Assembly (NCBI RefSeq): GCF_014651035.1
Contig: NZ_BMWC01000009.1
Coordinates: forward strand, 1 to 64,000
Direction: 5' to 3'
DNA length: 64,000 nucleotides
Source of the DNA: Streptomyces lomondensis
Lineage (GTDB): Bacteria; Actinomycetota; Actinomycetes; Streptomycetales; Streptomycetaceae
Numbering within the stretch: position 1 is the stretch's first letter; each line of letters opens with the position of its first letter. The notes under the pieces were generated by a model, which saw only the letters and a program-made list of their open reading frames with translations, ran no database searches and was not told the origin of the DNA. Positions 26,512 to 35,860 of the stretch are shown here, piece after piece. A program made the translations under genes and the position numbers.

Positions 26512-28941
26512 GTGGACATGGGCGGCACGCAGGACGCCCGCGCTGCCGCGCTGGTCGTGGGCCCGGACGGCGTGGTGAGCGGCTGGAGCGAGAGCGGACG
26601 GCTGCTGCTGGGCTGGACGGCGGAGGACGCCGTCGGGCGCCCCGTGACCGACCTGCTGGCCGCTCCCCCACCACCCGGCTTCCCCGAGAGCTCCGGCAGC
26701 GGCCCCGACCATATGGGGCTCCTCCCCCTGCGACACCGGGACGGTTCCACAGTGGACGCCCTGGTGTCGGCTCATCCGCTGCTCGGCGCCGGTGGCCGGG
26801 TGCTGGGCCACGCGATCACCGTCCATCGCTGGGAACGCCGCCCGGTGATCGCCGACCTGGCCTTCGAACAGTGCCCCTTCGCCCTGGGCGTCTACGACCC
26901 TGAGCTGCGGTTTCTGTGGGTCAACGCCTCCGCGTGCCGGGTGATGGCGCACTCCGAGGAGCAAGTGCTCGGGGAGAAGTACCGCGAGCTGTTCCCCGAA
27001 CTGGACGACAAGGCCTACACCGACCAGCTCTCCGAGGTGGCGAGGACAGGTGAGCCCGCGCGGCTCATCACCGTCTTCCGTCCGCTCGGCAGCGACTACG
27101 CCAATGCCTGGGCCACCAGCATGTGGCCCGTACGGGACGCCGAGGGCAGGGTCCGCGCGGTCGCCAACTGGGGCTTCGACATGAGCGCCGAGTACTGGGC
27201 CCGGCAGCGCCTGCTCATTCTCAACGAGGCCAGCGGCGGCATCGGCCGGACACTCGACGTGCTGGGCACCGCCCAGGAGCTGGCCAGGACCCCGGTCCCG
27301 GGATTCGCCGACCTCGTCACCGTCGATCTCTTCGACGAGGTGCTGCGAGGAGAGGAACCGCCCCTTTCCCCCGCCTCCGGCGAAGCCATCGCGCTCAGCC
27401 GCGCCGCCCGGCACAGTGCGACCCATGACACCGACCGGGCTCCCGGGCACCCGGTGCCGGTCAGTCACGCTCCCGATTCCGTCGCCGCCCGTTGCATGGC
27501 CACCGGCAGGTCCACCGTTCAGGTCGCGGCCGAGCCCGGCCCCGGCGGCGAATGGGCCTTCGGACCCGGGCTCGCCGCAGACCCGGCCCACTGGCCGCCG
27601 GGCAACCCGCTGATCGACGAGTCCCTCGCCGCGGAGGGGCTGACCGGCCGGCTCACCGTGCCGCTCCGGGCGCGGGGCGCGCTGCTCGGCGTCGTCGCGT
27701 TCTCCCGCAGCAACCGGCCCGAGGCCTTCACCGCCGACGACCTGATCCTCGCCGAGGAGCTGACCGCCAAGGCGGCCGTCGCCATCGACAACGCCCGTCG
27801 GTATGCGCGCGAGCGCACGACCGCGCTGACCCTGCAACGCAGCCTGCTGCTACAGCGGCTGCCGAGCCAGGAGGCGCTCGAGGTGGCATCCCGCTACCTG
27901 CCCGCCGGCACCGGCTCGGAAGTGGGCGGTGACTGGTTCGACGTCATCCCGCTCTCCGGGGCCCGGGTCGCCCTGGTCGTCGGCGATGTGGTCGGCCACG
28001 GCCTGCACGCCTCGGCCAGCATGGGCCGGCTGCGCACGGCGGTCCGCACGCTCGCCGACGTGGACCTGCCGCCGGACGAGTTGCTGACGCACCTGGACGA
28101 CCTGGTCATCCACCTCGCCAGCGATCTTCAGCCCGCCGGGCACTTCCAGCCGACCGGTGAGTTCGGGGCCACCTGCCTCTATACCGTCTACGACCCGGTC
28201 TCCCGCCGCTTCACACTGGCGAGCGCAGGTCATCCGCTGCCGCTGATCATCTCCTCGGACGGCGCCAGGGCCCCGGTTCCCGTACAGCCGGGACCACCGC
28301 TCGGCCTCGGTGGACTGCCCTTCGAGGCGGCCGAGCTCGAGCTGCCCGAGAGCAGCCTGCTCGCCCTCTACACCGACGGACTGGTGCAGGGCCGTGAGCG
28401 CGATGTCGACCAGGGCGTCGCCGAACTGCTGCGGGCCCTGAACCGTTCGACCACCTCGCTGGAGGGCCTCTGTGACACGGTCATGGACGCCATGCATCTG
28501 GAACGCCGCACCGACGACGCCGCCCTGCTGCTCGCTCGCACTCACGCGCTGGATCCCCAGCATGTCGCCGACTGGGACGTCGTACCCGACCCCGCAGAGG
28601 TGCCGCGCGCCAGGAAGTTCGCCCTCGACCAGCTGGAGGCCTGGGGTCTGGGGGAGGTGTCGTTCGTCACCGAACTGGTGGTCAGTGAGCTGGTCACCAA
28701 CGCCATCAGATACGGCGAGCCCCCGATCATGCTGCGGTTGATTCGCGACACCTCCCTGATCTGCGAGGTTTCCGACGCCAGCAACACGGCGCCGCACCTG
28801 CGCCGGGCACGCGCCTTCGACGAAGGCGGCCGGGGCCTGCTGCTCGTCGCCCAGCTCACCCAGGGGTGGGGCACCCGGCACACCACCGAGGGCAAGACGA
28901 TCTGGTGCGCGCAGCCCCTCGCCGAGCCCCAGCCGCTGTGA
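26512..28941 (+). CDS. PAS-GAF-SpoIIE phosphatase with anti-sigma kinase-like domain
   Basis: An 809-residue soluble signalling protein. Two PAS domains come first (about residues 5-105 and 110-235, the second with FALGVYDPELRFLWVNASAC), then a GAF domain (about 240-435). A PP2C-type SpoIIE phosphatase follows (about 455-670; EVGGDWFDVIPL, VVGDVVGHGLHASASM, and the acidic LALYTDGLV). Last is a HATPase domain (about 690-805; VSELVTNAIRYGEPP, FDEGGRGLLLVAQL) of the RsbW type. Streptomyces has many; they act on anti-anti-sigma proteins in stress signalling. GTG 26512 (next to ATG 26518) is chosen because GGAGGTGAGG lies at 26498-26507; GTG 26503 is possible. It lies between sugar hydrolase genes, without an obvious partner. 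Confidence 0.9.
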   Translation: MDMGGTQDARAAALVVGPDGVVSGWSESGRLLLGWTAEDAVGRPVTDLLAAPPPPGFPESSGSGPDHMGLLPLRHRDGSTVDALVSAHPLLGAGGRVLGHAITVHRWERRPVIADLAFEQCPFALGVYDPELRFLWVNASACRVMAHSEEQVLGEKYRELFPELDDKAYTDQLSEVARTGEPARLITVFRPLGSDYANAWATSMWPVRDAEGRVRAVANWGFDMSAEYWARQRLLILNEASGGIGRTLDVLGTAQELARTPVPGFADLVTVDLFDEVLRGEEPPLSPASGEAIALSRAARHSATHDTDRAPGHPVPVSHAPDSVAARCMATGRSTVQVAAEPGPGGEWAFGPGLAADPAHWPPGNPLIDESLAAEGLTGRLTVPLRARGALLGVVAFSRSNRPEAFTADDLILAEELTAKAAVAIDNARRYARERTTALTLQRSLLLQRLPSQEALEVASRYLPAGTGSEVGGDWFDVIPLSGARVALVVGDVVGHGLHASASMGRLRTAVRTLADVDLPPDELLTHLDDLVIHLASDLQPAGHFQPTGEFGATCLYTVYDPVSRRFTLASAGHPLPLIISSDGARAPVPVQPGPPLGLGGLPFEAAELELPESSLLALYTDGLVQGRERDVDQGVAELLRALNRSTTSLEGLCDTVMDAMHLERRTDDAALLLARTHALDPQHVADWDVVPDPAEVPRARKFALDQLEAWGLGEVSFVTELVVSELVTNAIRYGEPPIMLRLIRDTSLICEVSDASNTAPHLRRARAFDEGGRGLLLVAQLTQGWGTRHTTEGKTIWCAQPLAEPQPL

Positions 28942-29286
28942 GATCCGAGCCTGGCGGGCCGCCGCCGGGTTCCCGGCAGGGCGGCGACGGTGTTCACCAG
29001 GGGCGATGTCGAAGCGCTTCAACGCTGCATTCACTCCGATGGACTGTCAATGGTCCAGCAAGAGAGAGCCAGTTGCGGTAGAGGCCCTTGTTTCACACGG
29101 AAATCGTCCGTTAACTTGCGTCTGTCGGTGAAGCGCTTCGACAGCTGCCGCCACCGGCAGGTTCTGCTCCACCCCGGCCCCGAGGCCGTGCTCTTGCCGG
29201 ACGCCGCCCACGACCTGCTCACCGATGCCCTCGCGCACGAACCGCCGCCCGGCGGTTGAGCGGGCATCGACCTCGAAGGGGCCGAC
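28942..29286 (+). promoter_or_regulatory. upstream region of GH36-GH43-GH5 operon with two LacI-type operators
   Basis: 345 bases without a gene. A GC-rich inverted repeat just after the phosphatase gene (GCCGGG-tt-CCCGGC, 28964-28977, with flanking complementarity) may end that transcript. Two copies of the perfect palindrome GAAGCGCTTC occur at 29011-29020 and 29130-29139, each within a longer T(C/G)GAAGCGCTTC(A/G)A context. This is the symmetric GCGC core typical of LacI-family operators, 119 bases apart. Confidence 0.7.
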
Positions 29287-31422
29287 ATGACCAAGGAACA
29301 AGGGGCCTTCCACTGGGGGCACGAGGCACTTCACCTCGAGATCGTCCTCGATGACGACGGCAGCCCGCGCCTCACGCACCTCGGGCTGCCCGGCGAAACG
29401 CGGAGAATCCCCGGTGCGTCCCTGCCTCTGGTGGAGGTGACGGCCGCCGGTCATGGCCGTGGCTGGTCGGGCGGCCACCTCGTGGGCACCGATCTCGGCG
29501 GGCGTCTGCGCCACCGGACCCACCACGCGACCCGCGACGGCGACTGGCACACACTGGCCGTGCACCTCCACGATCCGGAAACGGGGCTCGTCGCGGAGGT
29601 GACCTACCGGTCACCGGACGGCATCCCCGTGCTCCGCGGCGAGGTGACCCTGCGCAACGAAGGGCGGACATCGCTGCACCTGGAGTCGGTCAGCTCGCTC
29701 GCGGTGGGCGGCCTCACCCCGCAGGACCCGGCGGCCATCGACGCCGCGGATCTGCTGTGGGCGGAGAACGACTGGCTCACCGAATGCCGCTGGCAGCGAC
29801 AGCCGATGCGCCTGACCACACCGGGCCGCAGCGGACGGGTGAGCTACGCGCACGGCAAATCCGGCTTCGTCCTGAACGGACAGGGCACCTGGTCCAGTTG
29901 CGGACACCTCCCCATGGGCGGCCTGACCGACCGGCGTACCGGCCGCACCTGGGTGTGGCAGATCGAGCACAACGGCGGGGGCTGGCGCTGGGAGTGCGGC
30001 GAGCGGGACCGGGCGGCCTATGCGGCGCTGTTCGGACCCACCGACACCCACCACGGCTGGCGGCACCCCCTGGAACCCGGCGCCGTCTTCCGCACCGTAC
30101 CCGCCGCCTTGTCCTTCAGCGCCGACGGCGGCCCCGACGCCGCGTTCGCCGCGCTGACCCGCTACCGCCGCGCCCAGCGCCGCCCGCACGCCGACCATCA
30201 GCGCCTGCCCGTCATCTTCAACGACTACATGAACTGCCTGATGGGCGACCCCACGACCGAGAAGCTGCTGCCGCACATCGACGCGGCGGCCGACGCGGGC
30301 GCCGAATACTTCGTGATCGACGCCGGCTGGTACGACGGCGACAACGGCGGCTGGTGGGACAGCGTCGGCGTCTGGGAGCCCGCCGCCTCCCGGTTCCCCG
30401 GGGCGCGCGGGATCCACGAGGTGCTGGACCGCATCCGGGAGCGCGGCATGGTTCCCGGCCTGTGGCTGGAGCCGGAGGTGATCGGCGTACGCAGCCCCAT
30501 GGCCAAGTCCCTGCCCGAAGAGGCGTTCTTCCGCCGCGACGGCGTCCGCGTCACGGAGACCGGCCGGCACCACCTGGACCTGCGCCACCCGGCCGCCCGT
30601 GCCCACCTGGACCAGGTCGTGGACCGCCTGGTCGGCGAGTGGGGCGTCGGCTACCTCAAACTCGACCACAACATCGACCCCGGCTCCGGCACCAGCGCCC
30701 ACCCCGGCGAGACCCCGGGCGCCGGTCTGCTCGGCCACAACCGGGCGCACCTCGACTGGCTCGACGGCGTCCTCGACCGGTACCCGCACCTGGTGGTGGA
30801 GAACTGCTCCTCCGGCGGCATGCGCTGGGACCACGCCCTGTTGTCCCGGATGCAGTTGCAGTCCACGAGCGATCAGCAGAACCTCCACCTCTACGCGCCC
30901 ATCGCGGCGTCCGCGCCCACCGCCGTCACGCCCGAACAGGGTGCCGTCTGGGCGTACCCCCAGCCGGAGGACTCCCTCGACGAGGTGGCCTTCACCATGG
31001 CGGGCGCGCTCCTCGGCCGGATCCATCTCTCCGGCCGCATTCCCGAACTCGAGCCGGAGGTCCGCGCCCTGGTGCACGAGGCGGTAGCGGCGTACAAGGC
31101 CATCCGCGCCGATCTGCCGCACGCCGTGCCGTCCTGGCCACTGGGCCTTCCCGCCTGGGACGACCCCTGGATCGCCCTCGTCCTGCGCACTCCCGCCACC
31201 ACCTACCTCACCGCCTGGCGCCGCCCCGGAACCGACGCCACCGCGACGCTCCACCTGCCCCACCTGCGGGACACCGCCGCCCGTGTCGACCTGCTCTACC
31301 CCTCCGTCAGCCGGGCCGATTCCGCCTGGAGGCCCGGCACGTCCGAGCTGAGCCTGACCCTGCCCAGCGCGCCGTCCGCCGTCCTGCTCCGCATCATCCC
31401 CACGGCCGCCGGCGCTTCCTGA
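29287..31422 (+). CDS. GH36 alpha-galactosidase
   Basis: A 711-residue enzyme without a signal peptide, so probably cytosolic. The N-terminal beta-supersandwich (about 1-290) is followed by the TIM barrel: NDYMNCLMGDPTTEKLLPHI, IDAGWYDGDNGGWWDSVGVW, and GLWLEPEVIG. The nucleophile is Asp460 in YLKLDHN, and the acid/base Asp529 in MQLQSTSDQQN. The conserved VENCSSGGMRWD block is also present. GH36 enzymes remove alpha-galactose from imported oligosaccharides. First gene of a three-gene operon (GH36-GH43-GH5) on the plus strand; the two upstream palindromes suggest repression by a LacI protein. Confidence 0.93.
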   Translation: MTKEQGAFHWGHEALHLEIVLDDDGSPRLTHLGLPGETRRIPGASLPLVEVTAAGHGRGWSGGHLVGTDLGGRLRHRTHHATRDGDWHTLAVHLHDPETGLVAEVTYRSPDGIPVLRGEVTLRNEGRTSLHLESVSSLAVGGLTPQDPAAIDAADLLWAENDWLTECRWQRQPMRLTTPGRSGRVSYAHGKSGFVLNGQGTWSSCGHLPMGGLTDRRTGRTWVWQIEHNGGGWRWECGERDRAAYAALFGPTDTHHGWRHPLEPGAVFRTVPAALSFSADGGPDAAFAALTRYRRAQRRPHADHQRLPVIFNDYMNCLMGDPTTEKLLPHIDAAADAGAEYFVIDAGWYDGDNGGWWDSVGVWEPAASRFPGARGIHEVLDRIRERGMVPGLWLEPEVIGVRSPMAKSLPEEAFFRRDGVRVTETGRHHLDLRHPAARAHLDQVVDRLVGEWGVGYLKLDHNIDPGSGTSAHPGETPGAGLLGHNRAHLDWLDGVLDRYPHLVVENCSSGGMRWDHALLSRMQLQSTSDQQNLHLYAPIAASAPTAVTPEQGAVWAYPQPEDSLDEVAFTMAGALLGRIHLSGRIPELEPEVRALVHEAVAAYKAIRADLPHAVPSWPLGLPAWDDPWIALVLRTPATTYLTAWRRPGTDATATLHLPHLRDTAARVDLLYPSVSRADSAWRPGTSELSLTLPSAPSAVLLRIIPTAAGAS

Positions 31423-31469
31423 ACCACCCCACGCCCACATCACTCACAATCGACGAAAGGACCTATCGG

Positions 31470-32984
31470 GTGCCCCCTCTGCGCCAGCCGGACGGACGCG
31501 TCACCAACCCCGTGATCCCCGGCTTCCACCCCGACCCGAGCGTCTGCCGCGTCGGCGACGACTACTACCTGGCCTGCTCCAGCTTCGAGTACTTCCCCGG
31601 GGTGCCCCTCTTCCACAGCCGTGACCTGGTCCACTGGACGCAGATCGGCAACGTCCTGGACCGGCCGGAGCAACTGCGGCTGCCTGCCTCCATGTCGTCC
31701 TCCGGCGGGATCTACGCCCCCACCCTGCGCCACCACGACGGCCGCTTCTGGCTGATCGTCACCAACTGCAGCGAGGGCGGCGGCAACCTGATCGTCACGG
31801 CCACCGACCCCGCCGGACCGTGGTCGGACCCCGTCTGGGCGCCGGGTGTCCCCGGCATCGATCCCGACCTGGTCTGGGACGAGGACGGCACCTGCTGGTG
31901 CACGGTCGCCGGGGTCGCGCAGGTCCGTCTCGACCCGTCCACCGGGCAGACGTACGGCACACCGCACAGGCTCTGGTCCGGTGGACCGGGCGCCAAGGCC
32001 CCGGAGGCGCCGCACCTGTACCGGATCGGTGACTACTGGTACCTGCTCATCGCCGAGGGCGGCACCGAGCGCGGGCACGGTGTCTCGATCGCCCGCGGCC
32101 GTACGCCCGCCGGCCCGTTCGAGCCGTGCCCGGCCAACCCGATCCTCACCCACCGGGGCACCGACCACCCCGTCCAGAACACCGGGCACGCCGACCTGGT
32201 CCAAGGCCCCGACGGATCGTGGTGGATGGTGCTGCTCGGCGTCCGGCCGGGGGGCGGCACCCCGGGCTGGCACGTACTCGGCCGCGAAACGTTCCTGGCG
32301 CCCGTGACCTGGGTTGACGACTGGCCGGTCGTCGGCGAGGTCGCCCTGGACCTGCCCGAACTGCCGTGGCCGCTCTCCCCCGGCCCTGTCGAGGAGCACC
32401 GGGACGACTTCGAGCTCGCCGAACTGCGACCGTCCTGGCTCTCCGTGCGCGACCGGACCGCCGAACACTGCACCACCAAGGAGCGCCCCGGCTGGCTGAC
32501 GCTCCGCGCGCGGGGCGGCTCCCTGGACGAGCCGGACGTGGTGTTCACCGGCCGGCGCCAGCAGCATCTGTCGTGCCGGGCGCGGACTCTGGTCGATGCC
32601 GCGGAGGGAAGCGGCGGCCTCGCCGTCCGGCTCGACGAGCGGCACCACTACGCGATCGAGGTGTCCGGCACACGGGTGCGGGTGGTCGCGCGCGTCGGCT
32701 CCCTGCGCACGGTCGTGGCCGAACAGTCCGTGCCCGCCGGGCCGGTGGTCCTCGCCGTCACGATCGCGGAACCGCCCTCTCCGCACGGGCCGTGCACCGG
32801 ACCCGACGTCGTCTCCCTCGGCGTCGAGCAGTCCGACGGCACGCTCACCGAACTCGCGACCCTCGACGGCCGCTACCTGTCGACCGAGGTCGCCGGCGGC
32901 TTCACGGGCCGGGTCATCGGCATGTACGCCGCGGCAGGCACCGTCCGCTTCGACTGCTTCGACTACGAGCCCCTCGACGGCTGA
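31470..32984 (+). CDS. GH43 beta-xylosidase/arabinofuranosidase
   Basis: A 504-residue five-bladed propeller enzyme plus a C-terminal beta-sandwich (about 320-504). The catalytic base is Asp22 in GFHPDPSVC, the pKa-tuning Asp is in PGIDPDLVWDEDG, and the acid Glu is in KAPEAPHLY. No signal peptide is present, so it acts on imported xylo-oligosaccharides, fitting the cytosolic GH36. GTG at 31470 has GAAAGGA eight bases upstream and lies 47 bases after the GH36 stop; a longer upstream open frame is only read-through in an alternative frame of GH36. Confidence 0.92.
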   Translation: MPPLRQPDGRVTNPVIPGFHPDPSVCRVGDDYYLACSSFEYFPGVPLFHSRDLVHWTQIGNVLDRPEQLRLPASMSSSGGIYAPTLRHHDGRFWLIVTNCSEGGGNLIVTATDPAGPWSDPVWAPGVPGIDPDLVWDEDGTCWCTVAGVAQVRLDPSTGQTYGTPHRLWSGGPGAKAPEAPHLYRIGDYWYLLIAEGGTERGHGVSIARGRTPAGPFEPCPANPILTHRGTDHPVQNTGHADLVQGPDGSWWMVLLGVRPGGGTPGWHVLGRETFLAPVTWVDDWPVVGEVALDLPELPWPLSPGPVEEHRDDFELAELRPSWLSVRDRTAEHCTTKERPGWLTLRARGGSLDEPDVVFTGRRQQHLSCRARTLVDAAEGSGGLAVRLDERHHYAIEVSGTRVRVVARVGSLRTVVAEQSVPAGPVVLAVTIAEPPSPHGPCTGPDVVSLGVEQSDGTLTELATLDGRYLSTEVAGGFTGRVIGMYAAAGTVRFDCFDYEPLDG

Positions 32985-33025
32985 ACCAGGCCTCCCTCCC
33001 ACTGCTCGACCGAAGGGCATCACCG

Positions 33026-34795
33026 ATGAAGAACATACGCAGACCCGCACACCACCGCAGCCGCGGCCCCGGACGCCTGGCCGGCCTGCTGATGGCGCTG
33101 CTCGTCGTCCTGGGACTGTCCGGCAGCACCGCGCTCGCCGCGCCCGGCGGCACGGCACAGCAGGCAGCCTCCACGGTCAGGGTCCCGGCCCGCGCCATGG
33201 ACGCCGTCGCCGCGATGCAGCCCAGCTGGAACCTGGGCAACACGCTGGACGCGATTCCGGACGAGACGTCCTGGGGCAACCCCAAGGCCACCAGGGAGCT
33301 GTTGAAGACCATCCGGGCGCAGGGCTTCCGCAGCGTCCGCATCCCGGTGACCTGGAGCGCACACCAGTCCACCACCGCGCCCTACACCGTCGACGCCGCT
33401 TACATGAAGCGTGTCAAGGAGGTGGTCGACGGGGCGCTCGCCGAGAACCTCTACGTCGTGGTCAACGTCCACCACGACTCATGGCAGTGGATCGAGAAGA
33501 TCTCCACGGACCACGACAACGTGCTCGCCCGCTTCAACGCCCTGTGGACCCAGATCTCCGCGGCGTTCCGGAACGAGCCGCGCACCCTGCTCTTCGAAGG
33601 CGTCAACGAACCGATCTTCGCCGATGCCACGGCCGCGCAGAAGACCCGGCTCATGGAGGAGCTGAACACGTCGTTCCACAAGGTCGTGCGCGCTTCGGGC
33701 GGCGGGAACAAGGACCGCCTGCTCGTCCTGACCACACAGGTCGGCACCCCCTCCCAGGACCTCATGGACGACCTGCACACCACGATCAGGGCGCTGCGCG
33801 ACAGCAACCTGGTCGCCACCGTGCACTACTACAGCTGGTACCCGTTCAGCGTGAACATCGCCGGCGGCACCCGGTACGACGAGGCCGCCCGCAACGACGC
33901 GGACGACGCCTTCGCCCGCATGCACGACACCTTCGTCGCCAAGGGCATCCCGGTCTACGTCGGCGAGTACGGCCTGCTGGGCTGGCCCGACCACAACCAC
34001 CCTTCCCGCATCGAGCGGGGCGAGGCGCTGAAGTACTACGAGCACGTCGGACACCTGGCGCGCGTCGCCGGTGTCACCACCGCCCTGTGGGACCCCGGAG
34101 CTTGGGCCTACCTGAACCGCGAGACGCTGAAGTGGACGGACCCCGCCCTGTTCGCCTGGATCAAGTCGAGCTGGACCACCCGCTCGGGAACCACCTCCTT
34201 CGACAAGGTCTACGTGGCGAAGTCGAGCCGGATCACGGCCCAGTCGTTCACACTGAACCTGAACGGCACCAAGTTCCGAGGTCTGTGGCACGGCGACACC
34301 AAGCTCGCCGAGGGCCGGGACTACACCGTCTTCGAGGATCGGCTCACCCTCACGGCACCGGCCCTGACCCGGCTGACCGGCGATCGCGGTTACGGGGTCA
34401 ACGCGACGCTCCAGGCCCGGTTCTCCAAGGGGCTGCCCTGGCAGATCGACGTCGTCACCTACGACACTCCGGTGCTGTCGAACGCCACGGGCACGGCCGA
34501 GAAGTTCGCCATTCCCACGAAGTACCAGGGTGACTCGCTGGCGACCATGGAGGCCACGTACGCCGACGGCACCAACGCCGGCCCGACCAGCTGGACTCCG
34601 TACCAGGAGTTCAACAAGGCCTTCTCGCCGGACTACGCGAACGGCGCGATCATCCTGACCACCGAAACACTCAAGTCGCTGCGGGACGGCGAACCGGCGA
34701 CGCTGACCTTCCACTTCCACAGTGGCGCCGAACTGAAGTACAAGGTCACGAAGTCCGGCGACTCGGTCACCGGTACGGCTGTCAAGGAATCCTGA
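33026..34795 (+). CDS. secreted GH5 endoglucanase/xyloglucanase with X2-type module
   Basis: A 589-residue exported enzyme with a signal peptide (residues 1-39, core LAGLLMALLVVLGLSG, cleavage near ALA-AP). The GH5 barrel (about 50-385) shows PSWNLGNTLDAIPDETSWGN, the acid/base Glu195 in EGVNEPIFAD and the nucleophile Glu314 in YVGEYGLLGW. The WNLGNTLDA..ETSWGNP start is typical of subfamily 4-like endo-glucanases/xyloglucanases. After it come one or two Ig-like modules of the X2/CBM46 kind (VYVAKSSRITAQSFTLNLNG and GRDYTVFEDRLTL). Third gene of the operon, 41 bases after GH43; it would cut polymer outside while GH36 and GH43 finish the oligosaccharides inside. Confidence 0.9.
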   Translation: MKNIRRPAHHRSRGPGRLAGLLMALLVVLGLSGSTALAAPGGTAQQAASTVRVPARAMDAVAAMQPSWNLGNTLDAIPDETSWGNPKATRELLKTIRAQGFRSVRIPVTWSAHQSTTAPYTVDAAYMKRVKEVVDGALAENLYVVVNVHHDSWQWIEKISTDHDNVLARFNALWTQISAAFRNEPRTLLFEGVNEPIFADATAAQKTRLMEELNTSFHKVVRASGGGNKDRLLVLTTQVGTPSQDLMDDLHTTIRALRDSNLVATVHYYSWYPFSVNIAGGTRYDEAARNDADDAFARMHDTFVAKGIPVYVGEYGLLGWPDHNHPSRIERGEALKYYEHVGHLARVAGVTTALWDPGAWAYLNRETLKWTDPALFAWIKSSWTTRSGTTSFDKVYVAKSSRITAQSFTLNLNGTKFRGLWHGDTKLAEGRDYTVFEDRLTLTAPALTRLTGDRGYGVNATLQARFSKGLPWQIDVVTYDTPVLSNATGTAEKFAIPTKYQGDSLATMEATYADGTNAGPTSWTPYQEFNKAFSPDYANGAIILTTETLKSLRDGEPATLTFHFHSGAELKYKVTKSGDSVTGTAVKES

Positions 34796-34808
34796 CCGCC
34801 CGGTGCTC

Positions 34809-34841
34809 GCCCTGGTTGCCCACCTCCCCGGCAACCAGGGC
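34809..34841. terminator. bidirectional terminator hairpin
   Basis: Perfect 12-base arms GCCCTGGTTGCC (34809-34820) and GGCAACCAGGGC (34830-34841) with a 9-base loop, extended by partial pairing. It lies between the convergent GH5 operon and esterase gene, so it can serve both. Confidence 0.85.
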
Positions 34842-34863
34842 ACCGGCGTCTGTGCGCAGCGCC

Positions 34864-35808
34864 TCACTCCCGCAGCGTGAGGGTCTTGAACTGCGTGAAG
34901 AACTTCCACACCTCTCCCGGCAGCCACGTCCTGGAGCCGCTGTCCCCTGGGGCTCCGTCCTGCGGAGCGGCGATGTGTCCTTCGTCGAACGCGGCCCAGG
35001 CGACCGGATGGCCGGCCGAGCAGCCCGAGTAGGTGGTGACCCGGTGCGTCAGGCTGCCCTGCGCCGGTTCCGGCGGGTTCTGGGCGGTGCAGCCGTTGTT
35101 CCTGACGAACCTGTCCCGCATCGCCCGCCCGCCGGAGATGCCGAGGACGCTGTCCCGCAGGCCGTGCACCCCGAGATAGGCGATGGGCCGGGTGCCGCCG
35201 CTGCATCCGCTGAGCTGTCCGCCGCTCTGGATGGCGACCGCGCGGAAGACCCTCGCCCGGGAACACGCGAGCGCGTACGACATGGCGGCGCCGTAGCTGA
35301 AGCCCAGAGCGAAACGCTGTGTCGTGTCCACACACAGGTCCGCTTCGATCCGCCTGATCATGTCGTCGACGAAGGTGACGTCCTCACCGCCGGAGTTGGC
35401 CCAGCCGTTGTCGAGGCCTTGCGGTGCCACGAAGATGGCGCTGTTGTTCGCGAGCCGCTGGAGCCCGTAGTAGGCCCAGGTGCCCGTTTCCACGGTGCGG
35501 CCCGTGGCGACGTCGGTGGAGGTGCCGCCCCACCAGTGGAACCCGAAGACCAGCCGGTAGCCGCGGTTGCGGTCGTAGCCGTCCGGGACCCGCAGGATGA
35601 AGCTGCGGTTCTTGCCGCTGCTCCGGATGGTGTGCGTGCCGCTCGTCAGAGTGGGCGCCCTGCCGCATCCGGGGCTCGCGGCAGCGCCGCCGGAGGTGGC
35701 GCGTGGAGTTTTCTCGCCATGGCCGGCCCCCAGTGCCGTGCCGCCCATGCTCAGGACGACCAGCACCGCGATCATGGCGGGCCATAAGAGGGATCTCGTC
35801 CTTGTCAT
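34864..35808 (-). CDS. secreted CE1/PHB-depolymerase-like esterase
   Basis: A 314-residue secreted serine esterase. The signal peptide covers about residues 1-28 (SLLWPAMIAVLVVLSMGGTA). The alpha/beta-hydrolase core has RSFILRVPDGYDRNRGYRLV, the oxyanion-side FGFHWWGGTSTD, the nucleophile elbow ALGFSYGAAMSYALAC (GxSxG), and His candidates in GVHGLRDSVLG and VAWAAFDEGH. It resembles feruloyl/acetyl-xylan esterases and polyhydroxybutyrate depolymerases of the LpqC group; next to xylan enzymes, feruloyl or acetyl esterase is the better guess. It is just downstream of GH27 on the same strand (52-base gap), so probably one transcript. Confidence 0.85.
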   Translation of the reverse strand: MTRTRSLLWPAMIAVLVVLSMGGTALGAGHGEKTPRATSGGAAASPGCGRAPTLTSGTHTIRSSGKNRSFILRVPDGYDRNRGYRLVFGFHWWGGTSTDVATGRTVETGTWAYYGLQRLANNSAIFVAPQGLDNGWANSGGEDVTFVDDMIRRIEADLCVDTTQRFALGFSYGAAMSYALACSRARVFRAVAIQSGGQLSGCSGGTRPIAYLGVHGLRDSVLGISGGRAMRDRFVRNNGCTAQNPPEPAQGSLTHRVTTYSGCSAGHPVAWAAFDEGHIAAPQDGAPGDSGSRTWLPGEVWKFFTQFKTLTLRE

Positions 35809-35860
35809 CGTGCAACTCCCTTCTGTTCACGGTGGCGCCGTGGCCGGGGCGCGACGCCCC

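Noticed and set aside
24121..27837. A 1238-codon open frame on the minus strand opposite GH29 and the SpoIIE phosphatase
   Set aside because: Its sequence is Gly/Val/Arg/Glu-rich without family motifs, and it lies antisense to two genes with clear domains. It is an effect of high GC at third positions.
29757..31469. Possible long N-terminal extension of the GH43 enzyme
   Set aside because: The extension is read in an alternative frame of GH36, is Arg/Pro-rich, and GTG 31470 has a proper ribosome site and the family start.
33479..35335. A 618-codon minus-strand frame opposite GH5
   Set aside because: It runs through the convergent terminator and both GH5 and the esterase in a shadow frame; no homology pattern.
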